Shown here: piece after piece, positions 8,305 to 17,581 of the stretch
Position numbering within the stretch: the stretch's first letter is position 1
Layout: each line of letters begins with the position of its first letter
DNA from: Brachybacterium sp036311905
GTDB taxonomy: Bacteria; Actinomycetota; Actinomycetes; Actinomycetales; Dermabacteraceae
NCBI RefSeq assembly: GCF_036311905.1
Contig: NZ_JAZDCH010000005.1
Span: 92,822-156,821, forward strand
Direction: 5' to 3'
DNA: 64,000 nucleotides
Program-made: the position numbers and the translations under genes
The notes under the pieces: model-generated
Told to the model about the DNA's origin: nothing
The model's input: only the letters and a program-made list of their open reading frames with translations
Database searches by the model: none

Positions 8305-10155
8305 TCAGCCGCCGATCTTCTGCAGCTTGAAGATCCACTCGTTGCCCGCGCCGCGGAACATCGGCGGCGCGTAGTCGTTGTCCTCGGCGGGCCAGTTCGC
8401 CCAGTTCGTGGCGTTGAACTCGAAGAACTCGTCGGGACGGTACATGAGCGGGAAGGCCGGGACCTCCGCGCGGTACAGGTCGTCGAGGGCAGTGAGGGCC
8501 TCGAGCTTGGTGGCGTCGTCCGCGGCGGCCGCGGCGGCCTGCAGCAGATCGTTGACCTCGGCGTTCTCCCAGCGGCCGTAGTTGCGGTAGGCCGTCTGGC
8601 CCGCGGGGGCCATCTCCACGTTGCTCATGACGTCGCTGAAGCGCAGCCACGGGGTCGACGGGCCGGTGCCGGCGACGTACCAGCAGGCCATGTCGAAGTC
8701 GCCGTTCTGGATGGCGGACTGGGTCTGTGCCTGCTGCGGGAAGTTGGTCGCCGCGTCCACACCGATGGCCTGGAGGTTCTTGGCGACGATCTCGAGCGCC
8801 GCGTTCCAGTCGGTCCAGCCCTGGGGGGTGATCAGCTTCCAGGGGCCGAGCTTCACGCCGTCCTTGGCGTAGAAGCCGTCGCCGCCCTTGGCGTAGCCGG
8901 CCTCCTGCAGGAGCTGCTCGGCCTTGGCCGCGTCGTAGGTCCAGCCGTCGGCGGAGGCCTTGTCGCGGTCGAGCCACTGGTCCTCGGCGCCGTCGGGGAT
9001 GATCAGCGAGGCGAGCACCTGGGAGGAGTACCCGGACATGGCGGTCTCGGAGATCGAGGCGTAGTCGACGGCGTGGGCGAGGGCCTTGCGCACGGCGGGG
9101 TCGTCGAGGCCGGGGCGAGCAGTGTTCATGAGCAGCATCGGCATCGAACCGGGCGTGTAGTAGGGCGCCTCGCGGAGGTAGGTGCCGACCGGCTTGCCGC
9201 TCTCCCACATCTTCCAGATCTGCGGGACGAACTGCTGCATGACGTCCAGCTCGCCGTTCTGGAACTTGAGGTTGCCGTCCTCGTTGGACTTGAAGATCGG
9301 GTGGATGATCTTGGTCATCGCGGGCAGGCCGCCGTAGAACTCCTGGCCCCAGTAGGAGTCGTTGCGGGCGAGGATGATCTGGGTCTGGTCGGCGAGCTCG
9401 AGGGTGAAGGGCCCAGTGCCGATCGCCTCGGTGGTCTCCCAGGAGGCGATCTTGTTGCCGGTCTCGGCGGCGGCCTTCTCGAAGACGGCCTTGGGGACGA
9501 TGAACTGGGTGGCGAGGGAGTTCAGGACGGTGCCGACGTTCTTTCGGTCCTGGTTGATCGCGACGGAGATGGTGTTGCCGTCGGCGGTCATCTCGTCGAC
9601 CTCGACCCAGAAGGAGGCGACGCCGAGGCCCGGGTCGATCTTGCCGAGCTCGAAGGTGTAGAGCACGTCGTCGGCGGTGAACTCGCTGCCGTCGTGCCAG
9701 GTGATGCCCTCCTGGAGGGTCAGGGTGATGGTGCTTGTGACGTCGACCTCGTGCGAGGCGGCGAGGCCTGGCTTGAGCTCGCCGGTGACGATGTTGAAGC
9801 GGAGCAGGGTCTCGTAGATGTACTGCGCGACGTTCGAGGAGGCGGGCCAGGCGGGCGAGCCGGCGAAGGTGTTGAAGTTGGTGGGCGGGCTCCACTGGAA
9901 GCCGGCGATGAACAGCTGATCCGCACCGTCGCCCTTGCGGCCGCTGCCGGCCGCACCGTTGTTGCCGACGCCGGGGAGGTCTCCCCCGGCGTCCGAGCCG
10001 CCGGAGTTGCCGCCTCCGCCGGTGGCACCGCCGCAGGCCGCGAGAGCCGCGGCGCCGCCGACGGCTCCGGTGGCGGCGAGGAAGCCGCGCCGGGTCGAGG
10101 GAAGGGAGGGGAGCGTGATGCGAGGGGACTCGCCGGGAGTACCGCGGTGGGACAT
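8305..10155 (-). CDS. Opp/Dpp-family substrate-binding lipoprotein (SBP family 5)
   Basis: 616 residues, first gene of the operon. The signal region has a twin-arginine pair (STRRGFLAATG, Arg22-Arg23) and the lipobox LAAC with Cys41, then a long Gly/Ser/Asp linker. The mature protein shows the family-5 hallmarks GEFTADDVLYTF-type (here SEFTADDVLYTFELGK) and later AIGTGPFTLE. ATG 10155 was preferred to an ATG at 10185 because it is closer to a purine-rich site (AGAGGCAG) and gives a compact Tat signal. A LacI gene and LacI-type operator upstream suggest a sugar ligand such as a beta-gluco- or manno-oligosaccharide rather than peptides. Confidence 0.92.
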   Translation of the reverse strand: MSHRGTPGESPRITLPSLPSTRRGFLAATGAVGGAAALAACGGATGGGGNSGGSDAGGDLPGVGNNGAAGSGRKGDGADQLFIAGFQWSPPTNFNTFAGSPAWPASSNVAQYIYETLLRFNIVTGELKPGLAASHEVDVTSTITLTLQEGITWHDGSEFTADDVLYTFELGKIDPGLGVASFWVEVDEMTADGNTISVAINQDRKNVGTVLNSLATQFIVPKAVFEKAAAETGNKIASWETTEAIGTGPFTLELADQTQIILARNDSYWGQEFYGGLPAMTKIIHPIFKSNEDGNLKFQNGELDVMQQFVPQIWKMWESGKPVGTYLREAPYYTPGSMPMLLMNTARPGLDDPAVRKALAHAVDYASISETAMSGYSSQVLASLIIPDGAEDQWLDRDKASADGWTYDAAKAEQLLQEAGYAKGGDGFYAKDGVKLGPWKLITPQGWTDWNAALEIVAKNLQAIGVDAATNFPQQAQTQSAIQNGDFDMACWYVAGTGPSTPWLRFSDVMSNVEMAPAGQTAYRNYGRWENAEVNDLLQAAAAAADDATKLEALTALDDLYRAEVPAFPLMYRPDEFFEFNATNWANWPAEDNDYAPPMFRGAGNEWIFKLQKIGG

Positions 10156-10284
10156 GGGACCACTGCCTCTCAGGAAGGGCTCCACCGTTGGAGCCGCGGA
10201 TCAGCTCTGATCCGTTGACAGCAGAAATTAGTCCCTCGTCACCATTTACAGGACGTGGTACGGGTCACGAACTCGTAACGATCG

Positions 10285-10294
10285 AAACCGGTTT
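10285..10294. promoter_or_regulatory. LacI-family operator upstream of the Opp/Dpp-type operon
   Basis: AAACCGGTTT is a perfect palindrome centred on CG, with GAAA/TTTC-like flanks (CGAAACCGGTTTTCG overall), the usual form of LacI/GalR operators. It lies about 130 bases upstream of the binding-protein start (10155) and 76 bases past the end of the lacI-type gene, so it is well placed for local control of the importer. The surrounding 10200-10300 stretch is A/T-richer and probably holds the promoter. Confidence 0.65.
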
Positions 10295-10370
10295 TCGTCG
10301 GCGTCGAGAGCGTGGACGTTCCCGCTTGCGCACGCCCTCTGGGCGGCTCCCCGCGGACGGTCCCGACCGC

Positions 10371-11378
10371 TCAGCCGCTCCCCCGCCGGCGCAGCGTCCC
10401 GATCTCCGACGGGACCACCTCGGCCGGGCCGTCGATCCGGCGCAGCAGCATCTGCGCGAGCTCCCGTCCGGCCCACGGGATGTTGCGGTGCAGGGCGGTG
10501 AGCGGGGGGCTCGTGACCGTGCACAGGATCGAGTTCTCGAAGGCGAGGATCGCGAGGTCCTCCGGCACCCGCACCTCGGTGCGGGCCAGCTCGACCAGCA
10601 GCTGGGCGGCGAGCAGCTCGTTGTCCACGAGCACCGCGCGGGCCCCCGTGCTCGCCCGCAGCGCCAGCAGCCGGTGTGCCCAGCGCGCCACACCGGCCTG
10701 GAGGTAGTCGGAGTGCAGCACGGTGCCGCCGATCCCCTGCTCCGCGCACGCGGCCCGGAAGCGCCGCGCTCGGTGCTCGACGTGGAGGAACTCCGCGGGT
10801 CCGCCGAGATAGACGAGATGGCGGTGCGGCACGGGCGCGGCGAGGAGGTGGTCGAGCATCACCTGCATCCGCTCCTCCTCGTCGGCCAGCAAGGTGGACA
10901 GCTGCGGCGAGAGGACCTCGCAGCTCATCGTCACCCCGGGCATCCCGGTCGCCTCGAGGACGGCCAGGCGCGGGTCGTCGCGGCGCGGGTCGAGCAGCAC
11001 GACGCCGTCGACCCGCCGCTCGGCCGCCCAGCGCCCGAGCAGCTCGGCCTCGGCGCCGGCGTCGGGGACGAGCTGCATCAGCAGGCCGTGGTCGGTCGCC
11101 GCGAGCTCCGCCTCGATCCCCGCGACCATGGCCATGAAGAAGCTGTCTGCGCCGACCACCTCGGGGGTGCGGGCGAGGGCGAGGCCGACCACGCCGGTGC
11201 TCGAGCGGGACAGGGCGCGCGCGGCATAGGACGGGGTCCAGCCCAGCTCCTCCGCCGCTGCGACGACCCGGGCGCGGGTGGCCGCGGAGACGCCGGGCAC
11301 GTCGTTGAGCGCCTTGGAGGCCGTGCCCTTGGAGACTCCGGCGCGTCGGGCCACGTCCAGCAGGGTGGGAGTGGACAT
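10371..11378 (-). CDS. LacI-family transcriptional regulator
   Basis: 335 residues. The N-terminal LacI helix-turn-helix is textbook: TLLDVARRAGVSKGTASKAL, then the hinge helix region SYAARALSRSSTGVVGL, then a periplasmic-binding-protein-like effector domain to the end. ATG 11378 has a perfect GGAGG eight bases upstream. Same strand as, and directly upstream of, the Opp/Dpp-type importer, which it most likely represses until an oligosaccharide or derived sugar binds. Confidence 0.92.
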   Translation of the reverse strand: MSTPTLLDVARRAGVSKGTASKALNDVPGVSAATRARVVAAAEELGWTPSYAARALSRSSTGVVGLALARTPEVVGADSFFMAMVAGIEAELAATDHGLLMQLVPDAGAEAELLGRWAAERRVDGVVLLDPRRDDPRLAVLEATGMPGVTMSCEVLSPQLSTLLADEEERMQVMLDHLLAAPVPHRHLVYLGGPAEFLHVEHRARRFRAACAEQGIGGTVLHSDYLQAGVARWAHRLLALRASTGARAVLVDNELLAAQLLVELARTEVRVPEDLAILAFENSILCTVTSPPLTALHRNIPWAGRELAQMLLRRIDGPAEVVPSEIGTLRRRGSG

Positions 11379-11508
11379 GCCGATCCCTCCTCTCCTCGGT
11401 GTCTGGGGCTCACGGTAAGGGATGACCGCACCGTGCCGGCCCGATCCTGCCCTGTTGCCGGGCGCCGAGGGAGGCACTGGCAGTGCGCCCCTCGCCTACA
11501 GTGCTCGG

Positions 11509-12312
11509 GTGCCCCTCCTCGACCAGCTCGCTGCTCTCGGCGCGCTCACCCTCGTGCTGCTCCTCGCGGCGGCCCTCCTCGCGGGGTGGGTGGACGCCGT
11601 CGTGGGCGGCGGCGGCCTGATCCAGCTGCCGGCCCTGCTCACGGGACTCCCCGCGGAGACCTCAACGTCGACCGTGCTGGGCACCAACAAGATCGCCTCC
11701 GCCGCCGGCACCGCCGTCTCCTCGCTGACCTACGTGCGGCGGATTCTCCCCGTCGCCGAGACGGTGATCCCGCTGGTGCTCTGCGCGCTGCTGGGGAGCG
11801 CCGCCGGAGCGGGACTCGCCTCCCTCATCCCCCGCCCGTGGCTCTCCCCCGTCGTGCTGGTGGCCCTCCTCGCCGTCGGCACGTACACCCTGCTCAAACC
11901 ACAGCTGGGCCTCGTGCACGAGCCGCGGCGGAGCGGCCGCGGCCACCAGCTGCGCACCGCGGCGATCGGCGGCGGCGTCGGCCTGTACGACGGCGTCCTC
12001 GGGCCCGGCACCGGCAGCTTCTTCATCATCCTGATGGTCGCCGTGCTCGGCTACGGGTTCCTCGAGGCGAGCGTCCACGCGAAGCTCGCCAACCTCACCA
12101 CCAACCTCGGGGCGCTGCTCGTCTTCGGTCTGCAGGGCGAGGTGTGGTGGCTGCTGGGCGGGCTGATGGCCGCGGCGAACATCGCCGGCGGATACCTCGG
12201 CGCCCGGCTCGCCCTCCGCCTCGGATCCCGGTTCGTGCGGATCGTGTTCCTGGTGGTCACCGGAGCCCTCGCGCTCCGCCTCGCCGCGGACACCGTGGCG
12301 CTCCTCACCTGA
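11509..12312 (+). CDS. TauE/SafE-family membrane permease (putative sulfite/anion exporter)
   Basis: 267 residues from a GTG at 11509. A -10-like box TACAGT ends six bases before the GTG, so the transcript is probably leaderless, which decides the start over upstream in-frame codons. About eight hydrophobic segments are visible, with two copies of the family repeat: GWVDAVVGGGGLIQLPAL near the N-terminus and LYDGVLGPGTGSFFI in the second half. The family exports sulfite, sulfonates or other small anions; the substrate here is unknown. Confidence 0.85.
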   Translation: MPLLDQLAALGALTLVLLLAAALLAGWVDAVVGGGGLIQLPALLTGLPAETSTSTVLGTNKIASAAGTAVSSLTYVRRILPVAETVIPLVLCALLGSAAGAGLASLIPRPWLSPVVLVALLAVGTYTLLKPQLGLVHEPRRSGRGHQLRTAAIGGGVGLYDGVLGPGTGSFFIILMVAVLGYGFLEASVHAKLANLTTNLGALLVFGLQGEVWWLLGGLMAAANIAGGYLGARLALRLGSRFVRIVFLVVTGALALRLAADTVALLT

Positions 12313-12330
12313 GCACCGCGCCCTGGCCGC

Positions 12331-12360
12331 GCTCGGACCGGAATACCTCCCGGTCCGAGC
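12331..12360. terminator. Hairpin terminator after the TauE/SafE gene
   Basis: An 11-bp perfect stem, GCTCGGACCGG pairing with CCGGTCCGAGC around an eight-base loop, starts 18 bases after the stop codon at 12312. No T-tract follows. Confidence 0.75.
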
Positions 12361-12415
12361 ACGTTGACCAGAGGGTCACCCGCCGCCGAGCCGGCTCGAT
12401 CGCCAGGAGGCCACC

Positions 12416-13408
12416 ATGGACCCGACCACGCTGTTCACCTATGAGCGCCACGTCGACTCGCGCTCGCTGCGCGGCCGCACCCTGCTGGTGACCCTCGGCG
12501 CCTTCAGCGACGCCGGACACGCCCAGGCGCTCGTGGACGACCACCTGCTCAACACGCTGCCCAGCCGCGTCGTCGGACGCCTCGACATGGACCAGGTGTA
12601 CGACTACGCGGGCCGCCGCCCCGAGATCACGCTCGAGCTGGACCACTTCACCGACTACGAGCGGCCCGAGATCCTGCTGCACGAGATCACCTCGCCCGAG
12701 GACGAGACGTTCTTCCTGCTCACCGGGCCGGAGCCGTCCTTCCAGTGGGAGCGGGTGGCGAGCGCGCTGCGGATCGTGGTCGACCAGCTCGGCATCGAGC
12801 GGACCCTCGTGGTCCAGGGCTTCCCGGCCCCCGTCCCCCACACCCGCGAGCTGCCGGTGACGCGATTCGCGGGAGATCCCGACGCGATCCAGATCCGTCG
12901 CACCATGCCGGGCACCTTCCGGCTGCGCTCCCCGTTCACGGCGCTGCTGACCGTGCGCCTGGCCGACGCCGGCCACGACGTCGTGGGCCTCGTCGCGCAC
13001 GTCCCGCAGTACCTCCACGAGACCGCCTACCCCGACGCCGCGATCGCGCTGCTGCGCGCGGTGGGCCAGGAGCACGGCCCGGTGCTGCCCGTCGCCTCCC
13101 TCGAGGCGCAGGCCGTCCCCGTCCGCGAGGCGGTCGCCGGTCAGGTCGCCGAGTCCGCTCAGCTGCAGGAGATGGTCTCCGGGCTCGAGCAGCGCTTCGA
13201 CCGGATGCTGACCTCGGGCGTCGGCGTCGAGGTGCCGCGCGGCGAGGACCTCGCCGCGGAGATCGAGGAGTTCCTCGCCGCGGTGGCGGAGGACGAGCCC
13301 GAAGAGGCGACGACCGACGATGCCGCGGATCCTTCCGCCGACGGGACGCCGGAGCGCACCGACGATCCCCGCTCCGAGGACGATCCGGGCTCCGAGCCCG
13401 TCGCCTGA
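12416..13408 (+). CDS. PAC2-family protein
   Basis: 330 residues, preceded by AGGAGG six bases before the ATG. The body belongs to the PAC2 (proteasome assembly chaperone 2-like) family: LLVTLGAFSDAGHA near the start, VVQGFPAPVPHTR at mid-protein and GLVAHVPQYL later. The C-terminal ~60 residues are acidic and disordered (Asp/Glu/Thr-rich). Actinobacterial PAC2 proteins are widespread, and a link to proteasome function is not established. It stands alone between two terminators. Confidence 0.85.
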   Translation: MDPTTLFTYERHVDSRSLRGRTLLVTLGAFSDAGHAQALVDDHLLNTLPSRVVGRLDMDQVYDYAGRRPEITLELDHFTDYERPEILLHEITSPEDETFFLLTGPEPSFQWERVASALRIVVDQLGIERTLVVQGFPAPVPHTRELPVTRFAGDPDAIQIRRTMPGTFRLRSPFTALLTVRLADAGHDVVGLVAHVPQYLHETAYPDAAIALLRAVGQEHGPVLPVASLEAQAVPVREAVAGQVAESAQLQEMVSGLEQRFDRMLTSGVGVEVPRGEDLAAEIEEFLAAVAEDEPEEATTDDAADPSADGTPERTDDPRSEDDPGSEPVA

Positions 13409-13409
13409 G

Positions 13410-13435
13410 CCGGGCCCTGCACGCCCGCGGCCCGG
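13410..13435. terminator. Hairpin between convergent genes
   Basis: CCGGGCC pairs with GGCCCGG across a 12-base loop, directly after the PAC2 stop and before the convergent transglutaminase-like gene. It is a likely bidirectional terminator. Confidence 0.5.
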
Positions 13436-13457
13436 GGACCGCGTCGGGACGGGTCGC

Positions 13458-14255
13458 TCAGCGCAGCGGGACGGCCCGGCGCCGATCCTCCTGCGGCAGC
13501 TCGGGGTCGACGACCGCCGTGACCTGGATACCGGTCAGCCGCACATCGCCCGCGAGGGTGGTCATGAACGCGGTGTCCGCCGCGTCCTGACCCGTCGCGA
13601 TCCGCACCATCGACTCCCGGGGCGCGAGGTGGGTGGCGTCGGCGAGCAGCCAGCGGTCCTCCACGAGCGCCTCGACCACCAGATGGAAGTCCATGGGGCT
13701 GAGGCCCGGCGCGTAGACCGAGGAGCAGCGGGCGGGGATGCCGCTCGCGCGCAGCAGGGTCGAGGTGAGGTGCGCGAAGTCGCGGCACACCCCCTGCCGG
13801 GCCACATAGGTGCTGCGGGCCGAGTCGGTGATGCTGCTCGAGCCCGGCACGTAGTCGAGATGGCCGTGCACCCAGTCCACGACTGCCTGCAGGGCCTCGA
13901 GCCCCGACCGGTCGCCGACGATCTCCTCCGCGATCCGGGTAAACTCGTCGACCTCGCAGTAGCGGGAGGGCCGCAGATGCAGCACGGCGTCGCCGTCCTC
14001 CACCGGGTCCTCGTCGGCGGGAGCGATCCCGCGGGCGGCGTAGACGATCTCCACCGTCCCCGCCGGCAGGCCGTTCAGCAGGTGCAGCCGGTTCCCGTAG
14101 CGGTCGACGGTCTCGCCGACGGGATGCTCCGCCCCGCCTGCGACGACCGTCAGGGACTCCTGGGCGACGGGCGCCGCAGAGACGGCGACGAGCAGCGCGA
14201 TATCGGTGCCCTCGGCGACCTCGGCGCGCATCCACGCGCGAACATGTCTCTCCAC
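13458..14255 (-). CDS. Transglutaminase-like family protein
   Basis: 265 residues. The central part carries the transglutaminase-like (papain-fold) triad context: QGVCRDFAHL with the catalytic Cys, DFHLVVEALV with the His, and LLADATHLAP with the Asp. An N-terminal beta-rich domain precedes it, as in bacterial transglutaminase-like peptidases. I prefer the GTG at 14255: a TAnnnT-like box (GACACT) lies just upstream, which suits leaderless transcription, and the protein then begins MERHVRAW as homologues do. ATG 14273 is an alternative. The substrate is unknown; a protease-like role is likely. It is divergent from the sugar-catabolism cluster. Confidence 0.83.
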   Translation of the reverse strand: MERHVRAWMRAEVAEGTDIALLVAVSAAPVAQESLTVVAGGAEHPVGETVDRYGNRLHLLNGLPAGTVEIVYAARGIAPADEDPVEDGDAVLHLRPSRYCEVDEFTRIAEEIVGDRSGLEALQAVVDWVHGHLDYVPGSSSITDSARSTYVARQGVCRDFAHLTSTLLRASGIPARCSSVYAPGLSPMDFHLVVEALVEDRWLLADATHLAPRESMVRIATGQDAADTAFMTTLAGDVRLTGIQVTAVVDPELPQEDRRRAVPLR

Positions 14256-14368
14256 GAGCCCAGTGTCGCGCATCCGCCGCATCGCGCGGCCCGGACCCCC
14301 TTTGCTCCGACGGTGATCAGCGACATAGTGTGGGCGTTCCGTCGTCGTCGTCGCTCCGAGGTGCACCC

Positions 14369-15118
14369 GTGCAGATCTCCGTCCAGCTCTACAGCGTCCG
14401 GGACCTGTTCGCCGAGGATGCCGATGCGGCCCTCCGCCGTCTCGCCGAGATGGGGTTCCGCCAGGTCGAGCCCTTCGGCCTGCTCGAGCATGCCGAGACG
14501 CTGCGGACCCTGTTGCCGGCGCACGGACTCACCGCCCCGTCGGCCCATGCCTCGCTGCTCGGCGCCGAGGATCCCTCGCGCGTCCTCGCGACGGCCGCGG
14601 CCCTCGGGGTGCGCACCGTCATCGACCCGTACACGGACCGCGAGCAGTGGGACCGCGAGGAGGACATCCGCGCGATCGCGGACCGGCTGAACGCCCTCGC
14701 CCCGCTCGCGTCCGAGCACGGGGTGCGGATCGGCTACCACAACCATGACGCCGAGGCCCGCCCGCACGAGGACGGCCGCTGCGGCCTGGAGATCCTCGCC
14801 GAGCACCTCGACCCCCGCGTGGTGCTCGAGCTGGACACCTTCTGGGCCGCCGTCGGCGGCTCGGATCCCGCGCACCTTCTGACCTCGCTCGGCAGCCGCA
14901 TCCAGCTCGCGCATCTCAAGGACGGCCCCCTCACCGGGGACGTCCACGATCAGGTGCCGCTCGGCGAGGGCGAGATGGACGTCCCCGCCGTGCTGGCGGC
15001 CAGCGACCAGCTCGAGCTCGGCGTGATCGAGTTCGACAACCACTCCGGCAACCTGTTCACCGCCATCGGGCGGTCCTTCGACCTGCTCACCACCCACCTC
15101 CAGGAGTACACCGCATGA
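14369..15118 (+). CDS. Sugar phosphate isomerase/epimerase (TIM barrel)
   Basis: 249 residues from a GTG preceded by GAGGTG. This is the xylose-isomerase-like TIM-barrel family: ISVQLYSVRDLFAEDADAAL at the N-terminus, then GYHNHDAEA with metal-binding His residues, ELDTFWAAVGG, and HLKDGP near the C-terminus. It probably interconverts a keto-sugar or inositol-type intermediate. Its stop overlaps the next gene's ATG (ATGA), so isomerase and dehydrogenase are made together. Confidence 0.88.
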   Translation: MQISVQLYSVRDLFAEDADAALRRLAEMGFRQVEPFGLLEHAETLRTLLPAHGLTAPSAHASLLGAEDPSRVLATAAALGVRTVIDPYTDREQWDREEDIRAIADRLNALAPLASEHGVRIGYHNHDAEARPHEDGRCGLEILAEHLDPRVVLELDTFWAAVGGSDPAHLLTSLGSRIQLAHLKDGPLTGDVHDQVPLGEGEMDVPAVLAASDQLELGVIEFDNHSGNLFTAIGRSFDLLTTHLQEYTA

Positions 15119-16224
15119 CCAGCACCACCGGACCCGTCGGCGTCGGCCTCATCGGAGCGGGCGTGATCGCCGCGCAGTACCTCACCCAGCTGACCTCCTT
15201 CCCCGACATCGAGGTGCGAGCCATCGGCGATCTGCGCCCGGAGGCCGCGAAGGCCCGCGCCGAGGAGTTCGGCGTGCCCGTCCACGGCGGGGTCGAGACC
15301 GTGCTCGAGGACCCGCAGATCGAGATCGTCGTCAACCTGACGATCCCGGCCGCGCACTTCGACGTCTCCCGCGCGATCCTCGAGGCGGGCAAGCACGTGT
15401 GGAGCGAGAAGCCCCTGACCACCACCCGCGAGGACGCCTCCGCGCTGATCGAGATCGCGCGCGAGAAGGGCCTACGCATCGGCGGCGCCCCGGACACCGT
15501 GCTCGGCGCGGGCGTCCAGAGCGCCCTGCGCGCCCTCCGCGACGGCGCGATCGGCGAGCCCCGCTCGGCCCTGGCCCTCTTCCGCTCCCCCGGTCCCGAG
15601 TCCTGGCACCCGGCGCCCGACTTCCTGTTCCAGATCGGCGCCGGCCCGCTCTACGACATCGGCCCGTACTACCTCACCAGCCTCGTGCTGGCCTACGGCC
15701 CCGTCGCCTCGGTGAGCGCGGTCGGCTCCCGCTCGGTGGACCGTCGCACCATCGGCTCCGGTCCCCGCGCCGGCGAGACCTTCGAGGTCGAGGTCCCGAC
15801 CCGCGTGCAGGGCCTGCTGCGCTTCGCCTCCGGCACTTCCGCCGCGGTCGAGCTGTCCTTCGACGACGCGGTCGGCCGCCCGCACACCCTCGAGCTGACC
15901 GGCTCGACCGGCACCCTCGCGCTGCCGGACCCGAACGTCTTCGACGGCGACACCCTGCACGCCCTGCGCGGCGCCGAGGACTGGACCGCGCAGCCGCCCG
16001 TCGGCCCGATCGCCGGCCGTGGCCTCGGCACCCTGGAGATGGCCCGCGCGATCCGCGCCGGCCGTCCCCACCGCCTCACCGGCGAGCTCGCCGCCCATGT
16101 CCTGGACGTGATGATCGCGCTCGACGAGGCGACGCAGACCAGCGGCGCGGTGGAGATCACCTCGAGCGTGGAGGCACCCGCCCCGCTCGAGCAGGACTTC
16201 GATCCCGCCGCGAAGACCCTCTGA
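15115..16224 (+). CDS. Gfo/Idh/MocA-family NAD(P)-dependent oxidoreductase
   Basis: 369 residues. The Rossmann fingerprint GVGLIGAGVIAAQYL opens the protein and the family EKP motif (WSEKPLTTTR) is intact, with the catalytic Lys. The C-terminal alpha/beta domain begins around residue 130. It likely oxidises a sugar, polyol or inositol hydroxyl. It is coupled to the upstream isomerase, with a second member of the same family downstream. Confidence 0.92.
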   Translation: MTSTTGPVGVGLIGAGVIAAQYLTQLTSFPDIEVRAIGDLRPEAAKARAEEFGVPVHGGVETVLEDPQIEIVVNLTIPAAHFDVSRAILEAGKHVWSEKPLTTTREDASALIEIAREKGLRIGGAPDTVLGAGVQSALRALRDGAIGEPRSALALFRSPGPESWHPAPDFLFQIGAGPLYDIGPYYLTSLVLAYGPVASVSAVGSRSVDRRTIGSGPRAGETFEVEVPTRVQGLLRFASGTSAAVELSFDDAVGRPHTLELTGSTGTLALPDPNVFDGDTLHALRGAEDWTAQPPVGPIAGRGLGTLEMARAIRAGRPHRLTGELAAHVLDVMIALDEATQTSGAVEITSSVEAPAPLEQDFDPAAKTL

Positions 16225-16235
16225 CCCGGTGCGGA

Positions 16236-16256
16236 CCCGGGGCGCTGCGCCCCGGG
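16236..16256. terminator. Compact hairpin between two dehydrogenase genes
   Basis: A nine-bp G/C stem (CCCGGGGCG with CGCCCCGGG) around the triloop CTG starts 12 bases after the upstream stop and ends 42 bases before the next start. It may attenuate or process the transcript within the operon. Confidence 0.5.
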
Positions 16257-16297
16257 CCCGCCCCTGCACGCCGCTCGCCGCCCCGCAGGAGGACGCC

Positions 16298-17458
16298 ATG
16301 ACCACCCCCCACTCCCCCGCTGCCCCCGGAGCGGACCGCCCGCTCGGCGTCGCTCTGATCGGCTACGCCTTCATGGGCCGTGCCCACTCCCAGGCCTGGC
16401 GCACCGTCGAGGCCGCCTTCGAGGTCCCTCCGATCGCCCGCCGGGTGATCGTGGGCCGGGACGAGCAGGCCGTCGCCGAGGCCGCCGACCGGCTCGGCTG
16501 GGAAGAGCACGCGACCGACTGGCGCGAGGTCATCGCCCGCGAGGACGTCGACATCGTGGACGTCTGCACCCCCGGCTTCCTCCACGCCGAGATCGCGATC
16601 GCCGCCCTCGAGGCCGGCAAGCACGTGCTCTGCGAGAAGCCCCTCGCCAACGACACCGCCGAGGCGGAGGCGATGGTCGCCGCGGCCGAGGCGGCGCAGG
16701 CGCGCGGCCAGGTCGCCGCGCTCGGTCACACCTACCGGCGCGTCGCCGCACTGCGCCTCGCGCGGGAATACGTGGAACGGGGACGGCTCGGCACCATCCT
16801 CCAGGTCCGCGCCGCCTATCTGCAGGACTGGCTGGTGGACCCCGCCTCCCCGATGAGCTGGCGCCTGCGGAGGGAGACCGCCGGCTCCGGCGCGCTCGGC
16901 GACATCGGCTCGCACGCCATCGATCAGGTCCAGTACCTCACCGGTCAGCGCGTCACCGCGGTGCGGGGCCGCCTCGCGACGCTCGTCCCCGAGCGGTCCG
17001 GTCCCGACGGCCCCGAGCCCGTCACCGTCGACGACGCCGCCTGGGCGACCCTCGAACTCTCCGGCGGCGCGATCGCCTCGATCGAGGCGAGCCGCATGGC
17101 GACCGGCGCGAAGAACCAGCTGACCGTCGAGGTGTACGGCACCGAGGGGGCGCTGCGCTTCGACCTCGAGAACCTCAACGAGCTGTGGTTCCTGGACCGC
17201 ACCCTCCCCGCGGAGGAGCAGGGCTTCACCCGCGTGCTCGTCACCGAGGGGTCCCACCCGTATCTCGGCGCCTGGTGGCCCTCGGGGCACATCCTGGGCT
17301 GGGAGAACTCCTTCACCAACCAGGCCCGGGACCTCCTCGTCGCGATCACCGGCGGCGAGCCCTTCTCTCCCGACTTCGCCGACGGCCTCGCCCTGCAGCG
17401 GGTGCTCGACGCGATCATCGCCTCCGACGCGGCCGACGGAGCGACGATCACCCTCTGA
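16298..17458 (+). CDS. Gfo/Idh/MocA-family oxidoreductase
   Basis: 386 residues, with AGGAGG placed six bases before the ATG. Rossmann motif GVALIGYAFMGRAHSQAW, family motif LCEKPLAND with the catalytic Lys, and a second-domain GDIGSHAIDQVQYLTG with the conserved Asp/His. The GYAFMGRAHSQAW form recurs in dehydrogenases acting on sugars and inositol derivatives. Neighbouring isomerases suggest a pathway of alternating oxidation and isomerisation. Confidence 0.92.
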   Translation: MTTPHSPAAPGADRPLGVALIGYAFMGRAHSQAWRTVEAAFEVPPIARRVIVGRDEQAVAEAADRLGWEEHATDWREVIAREDVDIVDVCTPGFLHAEIAIAALEAGKHVLCEKPLANDTAEAEAMVAAAEAAQARGQVAALGHTYRRVAALRLAREYVERGRLGTILQVRAAYLQDWLVDPASPMSWRLRRETAGSGALGDIGSHAIDQVQYLTGQRVTAVRGRLATLVPERSGPDGPEPVTVDDAAWATLELSGGAIASIEASRMATGAKNQLTVEVYGTEGALRFDLENLNELWFLDRTLPAEEQGFTRVLVTEGSHPYLGAWWPSGHILGWENSFTNQARDLLVAITGGEPFSPDFADGLALQRVLDAIIASDAADGATITL

Positions 17459-17581
17459 ACTCCCTTCGAGCTCCCGCTGCGCTCCTACCGAGCCCGCGCT
17501 GAGCCGCCCACGCCAACCCAGCCGCCGACACCCCACTTACCTGCATCCGACCTCGACGCCCGTTGCGAAGGAGCACCGACC

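Noticed and set aside
4510..10155. Assigning the importer as a dipeptide permease (dppABCDF)
   Set aside because: Family membership alone does not fix the substrate, and the LacI gene and operator argue for sugars, so no dpp symbols were given.
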